43,229 nucleotides of DNA from an uncultured Treponema sp. GTDB lineage: Bacteria > Spirochaetota > Spirochaetia > Treponematales > Treponemataceae. The stretch's first letter is position 1. Every line of letters starts with the position of its first letter. Positions 1-7,752 of the stretch are shown piece after piece. The notes beneath the pieces were generated by a model. That model ran no database searches and was not told the DNA's origin. It saw nothing but the letters and a program-made list of their open reading frames with translations. A program made the translations under genes and the position numbers. The stretch is taken from assembly GCA_937893155.1 (NCBI GenBank), contig CALBGU010000268.1, positions 1-43,229 of the forward strand. The letters are read 5' to 3'.

Positions 1-1
1 G

Positions 2-1054
2 ACCAGTATCTCCCTAGAAATCTCCAACCCCTGCAACGAGCGGTGCGTCCACTGCTACATTCCGCATGAATACAAACTCAATGATATGTCAGATGAATTA
101 TACTACAGCGTCCTTGACCAGTTGGAGCAGATGAATATCCTGAGTCTCACGCTTTCGGGCGGAGAACCGATGACGCATCCACATTTCCTTGAATTCTTGC
201 GGGCGGCAAAGAAAAAAGACTTTTATGTCACGATTCTTTCAAATCTAACCCTGCTGAATGATGAGATTATCGCCGCAATGAAAGAGGGCAATGTTTCGAG
301 CGTTCAAGTTTCCCTTTATTCGATGATTCCAGAGCATCACGATGCTATCACGACCGTGAAAGGCAGTTTTGAGAAGACAAAGAATGCAATTCTAAAATGT
401 ATTGAAAATGATATTCCTGTTCACGTCAGTTGTCCCACGATGAAGGGCAACAAGGACGACTACGGCGACGTTTTGAGATGGTGTCACGAGCATAAAATCC
501 GCGCACAGACCGACTACATCATGATGGCGCAGTACAATCACGAAACGAGCAACCTTGCGAATCGTCTTTCCATTGAAGAAGTCGGAAAAGTCATCACGAG
601 CATCATGCACAATGACATGGATTATACCGATGAATTTTTAGAGCCTGATTTTGTAGACAGGTGCAACGCTTTGGAGCAGAATCCAGAGCGCAGACTGTGC
701 GGAGTTGGTATTTCGTCATGCTGTATGGTCGAAAATGGAAATGTGTACCCATGCCCGGGCTGGCAGATGATGGTTTTGGGAAATGTAAATGAACAACCGT
801 TGAAAGAAATCTGGGACAACTCGGAGAAAATCAAATGGTTGCGAAGCTTGAAATTCAAAGACTTAGGTGGCGGAGAATGCTGCAAGTGCGACAAGGCGGC
901 TTTCTGCGCTCCGTGCATGGTGCGAAACGCAAACGAGTCTCCGACAGGAAATCCGCTTGAAATCAACCGCCATTTCTGCGCAGTCGCGGCAAAGAACAAG
1001 CAGATTGTGCTAGAATGGCGAAACGCAAAGCTAAAGGAATTGGGGAAATCGTAA
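2..1054 (+). CDS. Radical SAM/SPASM peptide-modifying enzyme, 5'-truncated by the window edge
   Basis: The frame is open from base 2, so the start codon lies outside the window. Within the first 20 visible residues is NPCNERCVHCY, a CxxxCxxC radical SAM cluster motif, followed by SGGEP (SAM binding). The C-terminal part has the cysteine spacing of a SPASM domain: SSCCMVENGNVYPCPGW, then CCKCDKAAFCAPC and a last Cys near the end, enough for auxiliary Fe-S clusters. SPASM enzymes typically modify ribosomal peptides by radical chemistry in the cytoplasm. It ends 4 bases before the hydrolase gene and lies upstream of a Cys-rich precursor and a second radical SAM gene, so a role in peptide maturation is inferred. 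The substrate is not proven by the sequence. Confidence 0.9.
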   Translation, partial: TSISLEISNPCNERCVHCYIPHEYKLNDMSDELYYSVLDQLEQMNILSLTLSGGEPMTHPHFLEFLRAAKKKDFYVTILSNLTLLNDEIIAAMKEGNVSSVQVSLYSMIPEHHDAITTVKGSFEKTKNAILKCIENDIPVHVSCPTMKGNKDDYGDVLRWCHEHKIRAQTDYIMMAQYNHETSNLANRLSIEEVGKVITSIMHNDMDYTDEFLEPDFVDRCNALEQNPERRLCGVGISSCCMVENGNVYPCPGWQMMVLGNVNEQPLKEIWDNSEKIKWLRSLKFKDLGGGECCKCDKAAFCAPCMVRNANESPTGNPLEINRHFCAVAAKNKQIVLEWRNAKLKELGKS

Positions 1055-1058
1055 AGCG

Positions 1059-1817
1059 ATGACCGACTATCATGTGCACATCGGACAATATCACGCGGTC
1101 TACTATTACGCAGACCGCGTGTTTTCGGCATTGCGGAAGGCGGGCGTAGATGAGGCGTGGTTTTCGTCCACAACCTCGTGTCTGTATTGCGAAGAACGCG
1201 CTTTGTACGAGGGCGTTCGCGGCGAAGTGCGCGACGCGCTCAAGGCGGCGGCAGAAATCGGCATAAAGGCTCACCCGCTCTACTGGGTTGTTCCCTCAGT
1301 ACATTTTGCAAAGGCTGTGACAGTAAAACAGGCGATGAGCGAAACAGCGTATGGCGGCTTTAAAATCCATCCGTTCGCGCAAAAGTGGGATTTGCAGGAT
1401 GCTCGAACGCTGGCTCTTGCGAAAGAGATTTTTTCTTATGCGGAAGCGCACGAAAAGCGTATTCTGATTCACTGCGGAGACGACGAGTTTGAAAAGCCTG
1501 CACTCTTTGAACCGCTGATTGCCTGCCACCCGCGCGTCACAGTTCAGCTCGCCCACTGCCGACCGCTAAAAGAAACGCTCGAAATGCTAAAGAAATACCC
1601 GAACACGGTCTGCGACAGTGCGTTTGCAAGCGAGGAAACGCTTTTGGCAATACGAGAGGCGGGCTTTGCCGACCGCATTCGATTTGGCACGGACTTTCCG
1701 ATAACGCATTATTTTTCAGAAAGACCCAACCACGACCCAACGACGGACGAGCTTATGGCGTGGTTCAGTTCCACGCCCGCGCAATCTTGTACCCCGCAAA
1801 GCTCACCACCGCGCTGA
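1059..1817 (+). CDS. TIM-barrel metal-dependent hydrolase (amidohydrolase-2/TatD-like)
   Basis: The protein opens with YHVHIG (an HxH metal motif) and continues with a Lys in GGFKIHPF, HCGDD, QLAHCRP and GTDFPI, the usual order of metal ligands and the catalytic Asp of the amidohydrolase superfamily. ATG follows the stop of the radical SAM gene by 4 bases, suggesting coupled translation. The last 17 or so residues (after DELMAWF) are low in similarity to anything expected and overlap, on the opposite strand, the end of a membrane-protein remnant. The natural C-terminus may therefore have been replaced by a rearrangement. Its role in the peptide locus could be hydrolysis of the modified peptide or a small substrate; this is a guess. 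Confidence 0.8.
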   Translation: MTDYHVHIGQYHAVYYYADRVFSALRKAGVDEAWFSSTTSCLYCEERALYEGVRGEVRDALKAAAEIGIKAHPLYWVVPSVHFAKAVTVKQAMSETAYGGFKIHPFAQKWDLQDARTLALAKEIFSYAEAHEKRILIHCGDDEFEKPALFEPLIACHPRVTVQLAHCRPLKETLEMLKKYPNTVCDSAFASEETLLAIREAGFADRIRFGTDFPITHYFSERPNHDPTTDELMAWFSSTPAQSCTPQSSPPR

Positions 1818-2217
1818 TGATTTTGTCGGCAAGGTTCGTGAGCGTTCCCGCCATGTATTTTGCGAAGGTGAGGTTTCCCGTGGCGATGTAGATTCCCTGC
1901 ATGGCGTAGGTGATTTGCGGGGTTGCCGCCGAGTTGTACAGGATTGAGGAGATGATGTTGCCCGAAACGGCGTTTGACACCGCGCTCCACACGCCCGCCA
2001 ACAAAAAGATTTCTATTGTATACGGCGTTTTCTCGTTCCGCTTTTTGTAGCGGCGCAGGGTGATGTGGGCGAACGCCGCCGTGAGGATATGGCACAGCAC
2101 GAACAGGAAACTGGTGTAGCTGAGCAAAAAGAGCGCGAGGTTTGAAAGCACCGCGCACGAAATGCCGCCTCAAAGCCCGCAGAGCGCGGAATGCGTTGCA
2201 ATCAGCGTTAAAAACAG
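1765..2217 (-). pseudogene. C-terminal remnant of a multi-pass membrane protein
   Basis: The minus-strand frame from about 2169 down to the stop at 1765 encodes about 130 hydrophobic residues with three to four likely membrane segments and ends GYKIARAWN. It has no ATG or ribosome site; the frame is closed at 2170-2172 by TGA. A second minus-strand frame just upstream (LFLTLIATHSALCGL) reads naturally into GGISCAVLSN if one frameshift is allowed, so this looks like a decayed gene. It overlaps the 3' end of the hydrolase gene by about 50 bases. I cannot name the family. Confidence 0.45.
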
Positions 2218-2227
2218 CCTGTGGCTG

Positions 2228-2340
2228 CCCCCTCTCTTAGAAGGCGAGGGGGAGTTCTCGTGGCTTTTTGAGAAGCCGCCCTTTACAAAACACGCTGTGC
2301 GTTTTGAGAATCCGCCCTTGGCGGTTACAAAAAAGTGCGT
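2228..2340. repeat. Cluster of short intergenic hairpins
   Basis: Several small palindromes follow one another: CCCCCTC/GAGGGGG (2228-2252), GGCTT/AAGCC (2263-2276), and CCGCC/GGCGG (2312-2324). A 15-base string AAAACACGCTGTGCG at 2287-2301 recurs in inverted orientation at 41097-41111, between fabG and fabF. The block separates the membrane remnant from the precursor promoter and may act as a terminator or be part of a dispersed repeat family. Confidence 0.5.
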
Positions 2341-2342
2341 TC

Positions 2343-2398
2343 TTGCGAAGTGAAAATAGGTAGTTTATAGTTATATCAACAACGGTTCAAACGAACCG
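2343..2398 (+). promoter_or_regulatory. Promoter and leader dyad of the precursor peptide gene
   Basis: TTGCGA (2343-2348), a 17-base spacer and TATAGT (2366-2371) form a good vegetative promoter. Just downstream, around the expected start of transcription, is the perfect dyad CGGTTC-AAAC-GAACCG (2383-2398). It could be an operator or a 5' stabilising hairpin on a short abundant transcript. Confidence 0.65.
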
Positions 2399-2425
2399 AA
2401 AATCTATTTTTTAAGGGGTGATTTT

Positions 2426-2575
2426 ATGGCACTTTCAAACCTTGCTTCTTGGAACAATCAGACTGCAGCAACAGCTTCTGCGGCGTGCGGTACAGCGTGC
2501 GGCTCGGGAAAACCTGAACCAAAACCAGAGCCAAAGCCAGCGGCTTGCGGTACGGCGTGCGGCGCAGGTAAGTAA
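2426..2575 (+). CDS. Cys-rich RiPP precursor peptide (ACGX-repeat type)
   Basis: A 49-residue gene with a strong ribosome site (AAGGGG at 2413-2418) and its own promoter. The N-terminal half (MALSNLASWNNQTAATASA) looks like a leader. The C-terminal half carries two identical ACGTACG blocks at residues 20-26 and 40-46, joined by a KPEPKPEPKP spacer. Small size, repeated Cys motifs and position among two radical SAM/SPASM genes mark it as the substrate of the locus. The repeated A-C-G-x pattern matches what I recall as the ACGX-repeat peptide / radical SAM ACGX family in public annotation; I know of no characterised product. The Pro/Lys/Glu linker would keep the two modified blocks apart. Confidence 0.85.
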   Translation: MALSNLASWNNQTAATASAACGTACGSGKPEPKPEPKPAACGTACGAGK

Positions 2576-2649
2576 CAAGAAAGGCAAAAAGGGCGGGCAG
2601 AGTTGTCGAGATAAGGCTTTCGCTGCCTGCCTAGAGCGGAGGAGGAGAT

Positions 2650-3219
2650 ATGAATGACGTTGTAAAAAATATTATGTCGTGCCGCTCGGTGCGGAATTAC
2701 ACGGCGCAAAAGGTTTCTAAAGACATCTTGGACGAGCTGCTTAGCGTCGCAGTGTGGTCGGCAAATGCGGGAAACAGACAGCGAACACGGATTGTGGTGT
2801 CGCAAGATGACGAGCTGAACACGAGGCTCGGACGGGCGCAAAACGTGGTGTACGCGCAGTTCAACGCGAGAAAACCGATTGAGCTTTCGGAGGCACTCAT
2901 TGCTTCTACGTCGCGAAGCGGGTTTTACAACGCGCCGACTGTCGTGTATCTTTTTGCGCCGAACAACTTTCTCTTTGCCGAGCCAGACTCGTATATAATG
3001 GCGAGCAACATCTGCCACGCGGCTCATTCTATCGGTGTGGATTCGTGCATTATTTCCGTCGCGACCGATTATTTTATCGACGATTTCGGACGAAAGACGC
3101 TTGCCGCGTGGGATATTCCCAGCGATTTTCACATCAGCGCGCACGTTATCTTGGGCTATCACGCAGGCGAGTATCCCGCTGCGCACGAGCGGAGATACCA
3201 CGCGCCGCTGTTTGTGTAG
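2650..3219 (+). CDS. Nitroreductase-family flavoprotein in the peptide locus
   Basis: The protein has 189 residues. The N-terminus IMSCRSVRNYTAQKV is the typical RSxRxY/F FMN-phosphate motif of nitroreductases, followed by helices and GYHAGEYP near the C-terminus, where family members contact FMN. A strong ribosome site (GGAGGAGA, about 2639) precedes ATG. The gene begins 74 bases after the precursor stop and ends 12 bases before the second radical SAM gene. In ribosomal-peptide loci, relatives (SagB, McbC) oxidise azolines, while others reduce unsaturated residues. Since no cyclodehydratase is visible, the reaction here is open: a redox step on the Cys-rich peptide is the simplest inference. 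Confidence 0.8.
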   Translation: MNDVVKNIMSCRSVRNYTAQKVSKDILDELLSVAVWSANAGNRQRTRIVVSQDDELNTRLGRAQNVVYAQFNARKPIELSEALIASTSRSGFYNAPTVVYLFAPNNFLFAEPDSYIMASNICHAAHSIGVDSCIISVATDYFIDDFGRKTLAAWDIPSDFHISAHVILGYHAGEYPAAHERRYHAPLFV

Positions 3220-3231
3220 GGGGAGAAAAGT

Positions 3232-4278
3232 ATGGCACAGTATTTCGCGTTTCAATGGCACATCACGGACGAATGCGACCAGAGGTGCAAGCATTGCTAC
3301 ATCTTCGCCGAGGGACACCCTGCGCTTGTTTCGATGAGCTGGCAGGAGATGCAAAGCGTCTTTTTCAACGCGCTTGAGTTCTGCTCTCATTTTTCGCGCC
3401 TGCCGTATTTTTACATCACGGGCGGCGACCCGATTTTGCACCCGCATTTCTGGGATTTGCTCGAGCTGTTGAAAGCGCATAATGTGCCGTTTACGCTGAT
3501 GGGCAACCCGTTTCATTTGACGGCGGAAAACCTCGCGCGAATGAGGGAACTCGGCTGCGACAAATATCAAATGAGCATTGACGGCTTGGAGAAAACTCAC
3601 GATTGGTTCAGAAAGGCGGGGAGTTTCAAGACGACACTGGAAAAAGTGCGCTTGATAAACGAGGCAGGAATCACGAGCGTGATTATGACGACGGTCAGCG
3701 GCACAAATATCGACGAAATACCGCGCGTGGTGGATAAAGTCGTCGAAGCAAAGGCTCAAGTCTACGCATTCGCGCGCTATGTGCCGACGAGCAGCGGCAA
3801 AGGAGAAGCCGAGAGCGATTGGTATATTTCGCCTGCGCGATACCGCGAGTTTCTTGAGGAAATCGACGCGAAATATCGCGCATACGAAAAAGAGGGCGTG
3901 CAAACGTATTTCAACCGCAAAGACCACCTGTGGACGCTGTTCGAGTACGAAAAAGGGCGGTTCACCATTCCTGACGGCGCGAAAAACGGAATGATATACG
4001 GCGGTTGCAACTGCGGAAATTGCCACATCACGATATTGCCGACGGGCGATATTTTTGCGTGCCGCCGTGTCGCGTCAAGCAAAGTGGGCAATGTGTTCCG
4101 CGATAGATTAAAAGACGTGTGGACAGGAGCGAAAATGGAGGGCTTTCGGGAATACGAAAAGTTCTCTAAGTGCAAAAACTGCGAGCTATTGGCGTATTGC
4201 AGGGGGTGTCCTGCGGTGGCGGCAGGGAGCAGCGGGGGCGATTTTTATGCCGCCGACCCGCAATGCTGGAAAGAATAA
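3232..4278 (+). CDS. Radical SAM/SPASM enzyme, likely precursor modifier (ACGX type)
   Basis: A 348-residue protein. Residues about 14-22 contain CDQRCKHCY (CxxxCxxC cluster); YITGGDP supplies the SAM-binding GGxP-like motif. The SPASM region starts at GGCNCGNCHITILPTGDIFACRR and ends with CKNCELLAYCRGCPA and PQCWKE, giving about nine cysteines for auxiliary clusters. A ribosome site (AGGGGGAG) precedes ATG. It is the enzyme nearest the precursor gene in the same transcript and is the best candidate for installing the radical modification, for example a thioether or C-C bond on the ACG blocks. It is clearly different from the first radical SAM protein, so the two may act in sequence. Confidence 0.9.
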   Translation: MAQYFAFQWHITDECDQRCKHCYIFAEGHPALVSMSWQEMQSVFFNALEFCSHFSRLPYFYITGGDPILHPHFWDLLELLKAHNVPFTLMGNPFHLTAENLARMRELGCDKYQMSIDGLEKTHDWFRKAGSFKTTLEKVRLINEAGITSVIMTTVSGTNIDEIPRVVDKVVEAKAQVYAFARYVPTSSGKGEAESDWYISPARYREFLEEIDAKYRAYEKEGVQTYFNRKDHLWTLFEYEKGRFTIPDGAKNGMIYGGCNCGNCHITILPTGDIFACRRVASSKVGNVFRDRLKDVWTGAKMEGFREYEKFSKCKNCELLAYCRGCPAVAAGSSGGDFYAADPQCWKE

Positions 4279-4303
4279 GCGCGAAAAAAATCTACAAGTT
4301 CTA

Positions 4304-4369
4304 TTGACATTACAACTAAGATAGTGTATAGTTATACCTGTAAGTTGAAAAGAACAGCAACAGCTTACA
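4304..4369 (+). promoter_or_regulatory. Promoter with operator-like dyads before the NmrA-Rrf2-sirtuin operon
   Basis: TTGACA (4304-4309), 17 bases, TATAGT (4327-4332): a near-consensus vegetative promoter. GTATA-GT-TATAC (4325-4336) is a dyad on the -10 itself, and TGTAAG (4339-4344) is mirrored by CTTACA (4364-4369) in the leader. These are plausible targets of the Rrf2 regulator encoded in the operon; that link is inference. Confidence 0.7.
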
Positions 4370-4413
4370 CGAATAACAGTGGCTGACACATACAGCCGAA
4401 AGGAGTAAAGCGT

Positions 4414-5043
4414 ATGAAAATCGCAGTTGTATGCTCAAATGGACGAGTGGGAAGATTGGTTGTTGCAGAAGCGCAGGCGGCGGGGCTTGATGTTACGGGC
4501 TTTGCAAAGGGCGAGAACAAGAGCGCGGCAAAGTCTTTTGTGCAGAAAGATTTATTTGCACTCACAAAGGAAGACCTTGCCGCTTTCGATGTGGTGGTTG
4601 ACGCATTCGGCGCGTGGGCGGAGGCGGATTTGCCGAATCATTCAAAATCGCTTTCGTATTTGTGCGACCTTTTGAGCGGCACGAAAACGCGGCTCGTTGT
4701 TGTCGGCGGCGCAGGAAGCCTTTTTGTAAACAAGGAGCACACGGCGCGCGTTATGGATTCAGACGGATTTCCTGCGGCGTTCGTACCGCTTGCAACAGCG
4801 ATGGGCAAGGCGTTGGACGAACTGCGTACTCGAAGCGACGTTGAGTGGACTTATATCAGTCCAGCAGGAGATTTTCAGGCAGACGGCACAAAAACGGGCA
4901 AGTGGATTTGGGGCGGCGAAGAGCTTACGCTTAACGAGGCGGGAGAAAGCGTCATCAGCTATGCGGATTATGCGGCGGCTGTGGTGGAGGAAATCACATC
5001 GGGCAACCACATCAAAGAGCGCATTTCTCTTGTAAGAGCGTAA
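4414..5043 (+). CDS. NAD(P)-binding atypical short-chain dehydrogenase (NmrA/YwnB-like)
   Basis: The 209-residue protein begins MKIAVVCSNGRVG, a Rossmann strand with a glycine turn of the atypical SDR/NmrA type, and has VVVGGAGSLF in the middle and WTYISPAGDF further on. These are landmarks of NAD(P)H-binding proteins such as Bacillus YwnB. A clear ribosome site (AAAGGAG, about 4400) precedes ATG, and the promoter at 4304 drives it. In Bacillus the ywnB neighbourhood also contains an Rrf2 regulator and a GNAT, and the same partners follow here, which supports the family call. Its substrate is unknown; such proteins often sense or use NADPH in redox stress. Confidence 0.8.
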   Translation: MKIAVVCSNGRVGRLVVAEAQAAGLDVTGFAKGENKSAAKSFVQKDLFALTKEDLAAFDVVVDAFGAWAEADLPNHSKSLSYLCDLLSGTKTRLVVVGGAGSLFVNKEHTARVMDSDGFPAAFVPLATAMGKALDELRTRSDVEWTYISPAGDFQADGTKTGKWIWGGEELTLNEAGESVISYADYAAAVVEEITSGNHIKERISLVRA

Positions 5044-5103
5044 AGCAAACGAAACGGGCGGTGGAAATATCGTCCGTTTTCGTTAGATAGGAATAGGATT
5101 TTT

Positions 5104-5583
5104 ATGACAATCAGAAAATATAACGAAAAAGACCTTCCTGCAATGATTGCAATTTGGAATGAGGTCGTTGAGGAAGGAATCGCTTTTCCTCAAGAAGAGT
5201 TATTGACAGAAGAAAGCGGACAGAACTTTTTTGCTTCCCAGTCCATGAGCGCAGTGGCAGAGGAAAACGGCAGAATTTTCGGGCTTTATATCCTGCATCC
5301 AAACAATGTGGGGCGGTGCGGACATATTGCAAACGCAAGCTATGCCGTTTCGTCGGAAGCAAGAGGAAAGCACATCGGCGAATTGTTGGTGAAGGACTGT
5401 CTTTTTCAAGCTAAGAAGTGCGGCTTTGGCGTGCTCCAGTTCAATGCTGTTGTAGAAAGCAATGTGCATGCCCGTCATTTGTACGAGCGGCTGGGCTTTG
5501 TTCAGCTGGGAACCATTCCTCGCGGTTTTAGAATGAAAGACGGGCATTTTGAGAACATCTGCCCTTACTATCACGAATTGTAA
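5104..5583 (+). CDS. GNAT-family N-acetyltransferase
   Basis: A single GNAT domain of 159 residues. Motif A is visible as SSEARGKHIGELLVKDC, with the R-x-x-x-x-G/A pyrophosphate loop, and motif B as NVHARHLYERLGFVQLG, the usual C-terminal alpha/beta hairpin. The family transfers acetyl from acetyl-CoA to an amine. It resembles phosphinothricin-type small-molecule acetyltransferases in length and in the RHLYERLGF block, but the acceptor cannot be told from sequence. It lies 60 bases after the NmrA-like gene and 11 bases before the Rrf2 gene, consistent with one transcript. Confidence 0.85.
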   Translation: MTIRKYNEKDLPAMIAIWNEVVEEGIAFPQEELLTEESGQNFFASQSMSAVAEENGRIFGLYILHPNNVGRCGHIANASYAVSSEARGKHIGELLVKDCLFQAKKCGFGVLQFNAVVESNVHARHLYERLGFVQLGTIPRGFRMKDGHFENICPYYHEL

Positions 5584-5594
5584 GCGAGGACGCT

Positions 5595-6023
5595 ATGAGG
5601 ATAAGCGTGCGATTTACGGCGGCGATACATACGATTTTGTGTATCGAGTATTTTGAAAGCGACTATCGCGTTACTTCCGATTTTATCTCGGCAAGCACGG
5701 GAGTGAATGCGGTTATCATCAGAAAGATTTTGCTACAGCTGCAAAAGGCGGGGCTTGTGCAAACATCGGCGGGCGTGGGCGGCTCTCATCTAGCGAAAAG
5801 CGCGGACGAAATCACGCTGCTTGCGATTTACAATGCGATAAACGAGGGCGAGGAAGAGCGCGAAGTGTTCAATTTTCACCCGAAACCGAACGGGAATTGT
5901 CCTGTCGGAAAGAATATTCACGCCGTTTTAGACCCCGTGCTTGAAAGTGCGCAGAAAGCAATGGAAGCCGAGCTTGAAAAAACGACAATCGCGGATTTGC
6001 TTGCGAAATTGCCGCAAGAATAA
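5595..6023 (+). CDS. Rrf2-family transcriptional regulator
   Basis: A protein of 142 residues with the Rrf2 winged helix: RFTAAIHTILCIEYF at the start, SDFISASTGVNAVIIRKILLQLQKAGLVQTSAGVGGSHLAK as recognition helix plus wing. Iron-sulfur members such as IscR carry three Cys in a loop near residue 95; here that loop (NFHPKPNGNCPVGKN) has only one, so this is probably a cluster-free member like Bacillus YwnA. Within the operon it would be autoregulatory, and the dyads at 4325-4369 are candidate sites. Signals sensed by this subgroup include reactive small molecules, perhaps via the remaining Cys. Confidence 0.85.
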   Translation: MRISVRFTAAIHTILCIEYFESDYRVTSDFISASTGVNAVIIRKILLQLQKAGLVQTSAGVGGSHLAKSADEITLLAIYNAINEGEEEREVFNFHPKPNGNCPVGKNIHAVLDPVLESAQKAMEAELEKTTIADLLAKLPQE

Positions 6024-6041
6024 GCGCGAAACGGAGGGCGT

Positions 6042-6836
6042 ATGACACAAAGCGAGCGCAGGCGATTTTTGATTGATTATCTGATTGCGGAAGACGCGCA
6101 GTATGCCGAGATTCCAATTTCCGACGACGAAGCGGAGCAAAAGCGGCTCTTGAGGTCGCTCGTGAATGTGAGAGAGGCGAAGAGCACGAGCAGCGATTTT
6201 TTGCGCGTGCAGGACGAGTATTTGCAAGAAGAAAGCCGAGCGCGCGGCATTGTGGACGCACAGACGATTTTTGATTCGGCCGCACAGGCAAACGCCCGCC
6301 CTCCGCTGTATCTCTGGCGCGGAGACATCACGACGCTGAAAATCGGCGCGATTGTGAACGCGGCAAACAGCGGACTGACAGGCTGTTATCAGCCGTGCCA
6401 TTCGTGCATTGACAACGCAATTCACAGCGCGGCAGGCATTCAGCTCCGCGCCGAGTGCGCCGCGATTATGCAAGAGCAGGGCTACGCCGAGCCTGCGGGC
6501 AAAGCGAAAATCACGCGCGCATATAATCTGCCGTGCGATTTTGTGATTCACACGGTCGGACCGATTGTGCGCGGCAAACTCACCGAGCGCGACTGCGTGC
6601 AGTTGGCGAATTGCTACAAAAGCTGCCTTGCGATTGCAGAGGAAAACGGAGTCGGCTCGATTGCGTTTTGCTGTATTTCCACGGGCGTGTTTTGTTTTCC
6701 CGCAGAAAAAGCCGCAGAAATTGCCGTCCGCACGGTGCGCGAGTGGCTTTCAGAAACGAAGAGCGAGATGAAAGTCGTGTTCAACGTGTTCAGCGAAAAT
6801 GACGAGGCGATATATCGGAGGATTTTGTATGATTGA
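6042..6836 (+). CDS. Zinc-containing macrodomain ADP-ribose hydrolase
   Basis: 264 residues. A helical N-terminal extension of about 90 residues precedes the macrodomain, which shows GDITTLKIGAIVNAANSGL (ADP-ribose binding) and GCYQPCHSCIDNAIHSAAG, where Cys, His and Cys give the zinc site of the Zn-macrodomain subgroup. Later motifs are VIHTVGP and SIAFCCISTGVFCFP (the phosphate loop). Known relatives in Staphylococcus and Streptococcus remove ADP-ribose placed by a class M sirtuin encoded next door. That pairing is reproduced here: the sirtuin start codon overlaps this gene's stop. ATG follows an AACGGAGGGCGT ribosome site. Confidence 0.9.
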   Translation: MTQSERRRFLIDYLIAEDAQYAEIPISDDEAEQKRLLRSLVNVREAKSTSSDFLRVQDEYLQEESRARGIVDAQTIFDSAAQANARPPLYLWRGDITTLKIGAIVNAANSGLTGCYQPCHSCIDNAIHSAAGIQLRAECAAIMQEQGYAEPAGKAKITRAYNLPCDFVIHTVGPIVRGKLTERDCVQLANCYKSCLAIAEENGVGSIAFCCISTGVFCFPAEKAAEIAVRTVREWLSETKSEMKVVFNVFSENDEAIYRRILYD

Positions 6837-7671
6837 GAAACTCAAACGGGCGATAGAGCGCGCAGACGCGATAATTATCGGAGCGGGGGCGGGGCTTTCT
6901 GCGTCGGCGGGCTTTTTGTATGCAGGCGAGCGATTCGAGCGGTATTTTAGCGATTTTGCGGCAAAATACGGCTTTCGCGATATGTACTCAGGCGGTTTTT
7001 ATCCTTACGAAACGCTGGAAGAGCAATGGGCATTTTGGTCGCGCAACGTGCTGATAAATCGTTATATGGACATTCCTAAAAGCGTGTACCGCGATTTGCT
7101 TTCGCTCGTGGACGGCAAAGATTATTTTGTGCTCACCACGAACGTAGACCATTGTTTTCAGCGCACGGGATTCGACAAAAAGCGGCTGTTTTACACGCAG
7201 GGCGATTACGGGCTGTTTCAGTGCAGCGAGCCGTGCCACCAAAAGACGTACGACAACGAAGCAGAGATTCGCGCGATGTACGAAAGCCAGCGCGATATGA
7301 AAATCCCGACGGAGCTTATTCCGCGCTGTCCCGTGTGCAAAAAGCCGATGAGTATGAATCTGCGCTGTGACGGCACGTTTGTGGAAGATGAGGGCTGGAG
7401 CGAAGCGGCGGCGCGTTACGCGGATTTTGTGCGCACACGAAAAGCGGATTGCACAGGCAGCGTCTTGTTTTTGGAGCTGGGCGTCGGTGGAAACACTCCG
7501 GGAATCATAAAATATCCGTTTTGGCAGATGACAGCGCAGAACAAAAACGCGGTCTATGCGTGCGTGAATTACGGCGAGGCGGTCTGTCCGCGCGACATCG
7601 CCCCCCAATCCATCTGCATAAACGACGACATCGGAGAAGTGCTAAAGGAGATAATTGCAGAAAACGCTTAG
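6829..7671 (+). CDS. Class M sirtuin (SirTM), NAD-dependent protein ADP-ribosyltransferase
   Basis: I place the start at ATG 6829, preceded by CGGAGGA (6816-6822) and overlapping the macrodomain stop by 8 bases; an upstream ATG has no such site. The 280-residue protein has IIGAGAGLSASAG (NAD loop), TTNVDHCFQ, and TQGDYGLFQC, with Gln where deacylase sirtuins carry the catalytic His. QCSEPCH and PRCPVCKK supply the four zinc Cys. These features identify the SirTM group, which ADP-ribosylates a lipoyl-carrier protein in Firmicutes. No GcvH-L or lipoate ligase gene is adjacent, so its target in this organism must lie elsewhere or differ. Confidence 0.9.
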   Translation: MIEKLKRAIERADAIIIGAGAGLSASAGFLYAGERFERYFSDFAAKYGFRDMYSGGFYPYETLEEQWAFWSRNVLINRYMDIPKSVYRDLLSLVDGKDYFVLTTNVDHCFQRTGFDKKRLFYTQGDYGLFQCSEPCHQKTYDNEAEIRAMYESQRDMKIPTELIPRCPVCKKPMSMNLRCDGTFVEDEGWSEAAARYADFVRTRKADCTGSVLFLELGVGGNTPGIIKYPFWQMTAQNKNAVYACVNYGEAVCPRDIAPQSICINDDIGEVLKEIIAENA

Positions 7672-7752
7672 GAATGACAAAAAATGTGCTATGCTGGGGC
7701 AAATGCGCTCGTCATCAAAAAAATAGCGCAGGAACATATTAATTCGTTCCCG

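Noticed and set aside
2458..4026. Long minus-strand open frame of 522 codons opposite the precursor, nitroreductase and second radical SAM gene
   Set aside because: It is rich in Arg, His and Ala as expected for an antisense shadow, while the plus-strand genes have motifs and ribosome sites.
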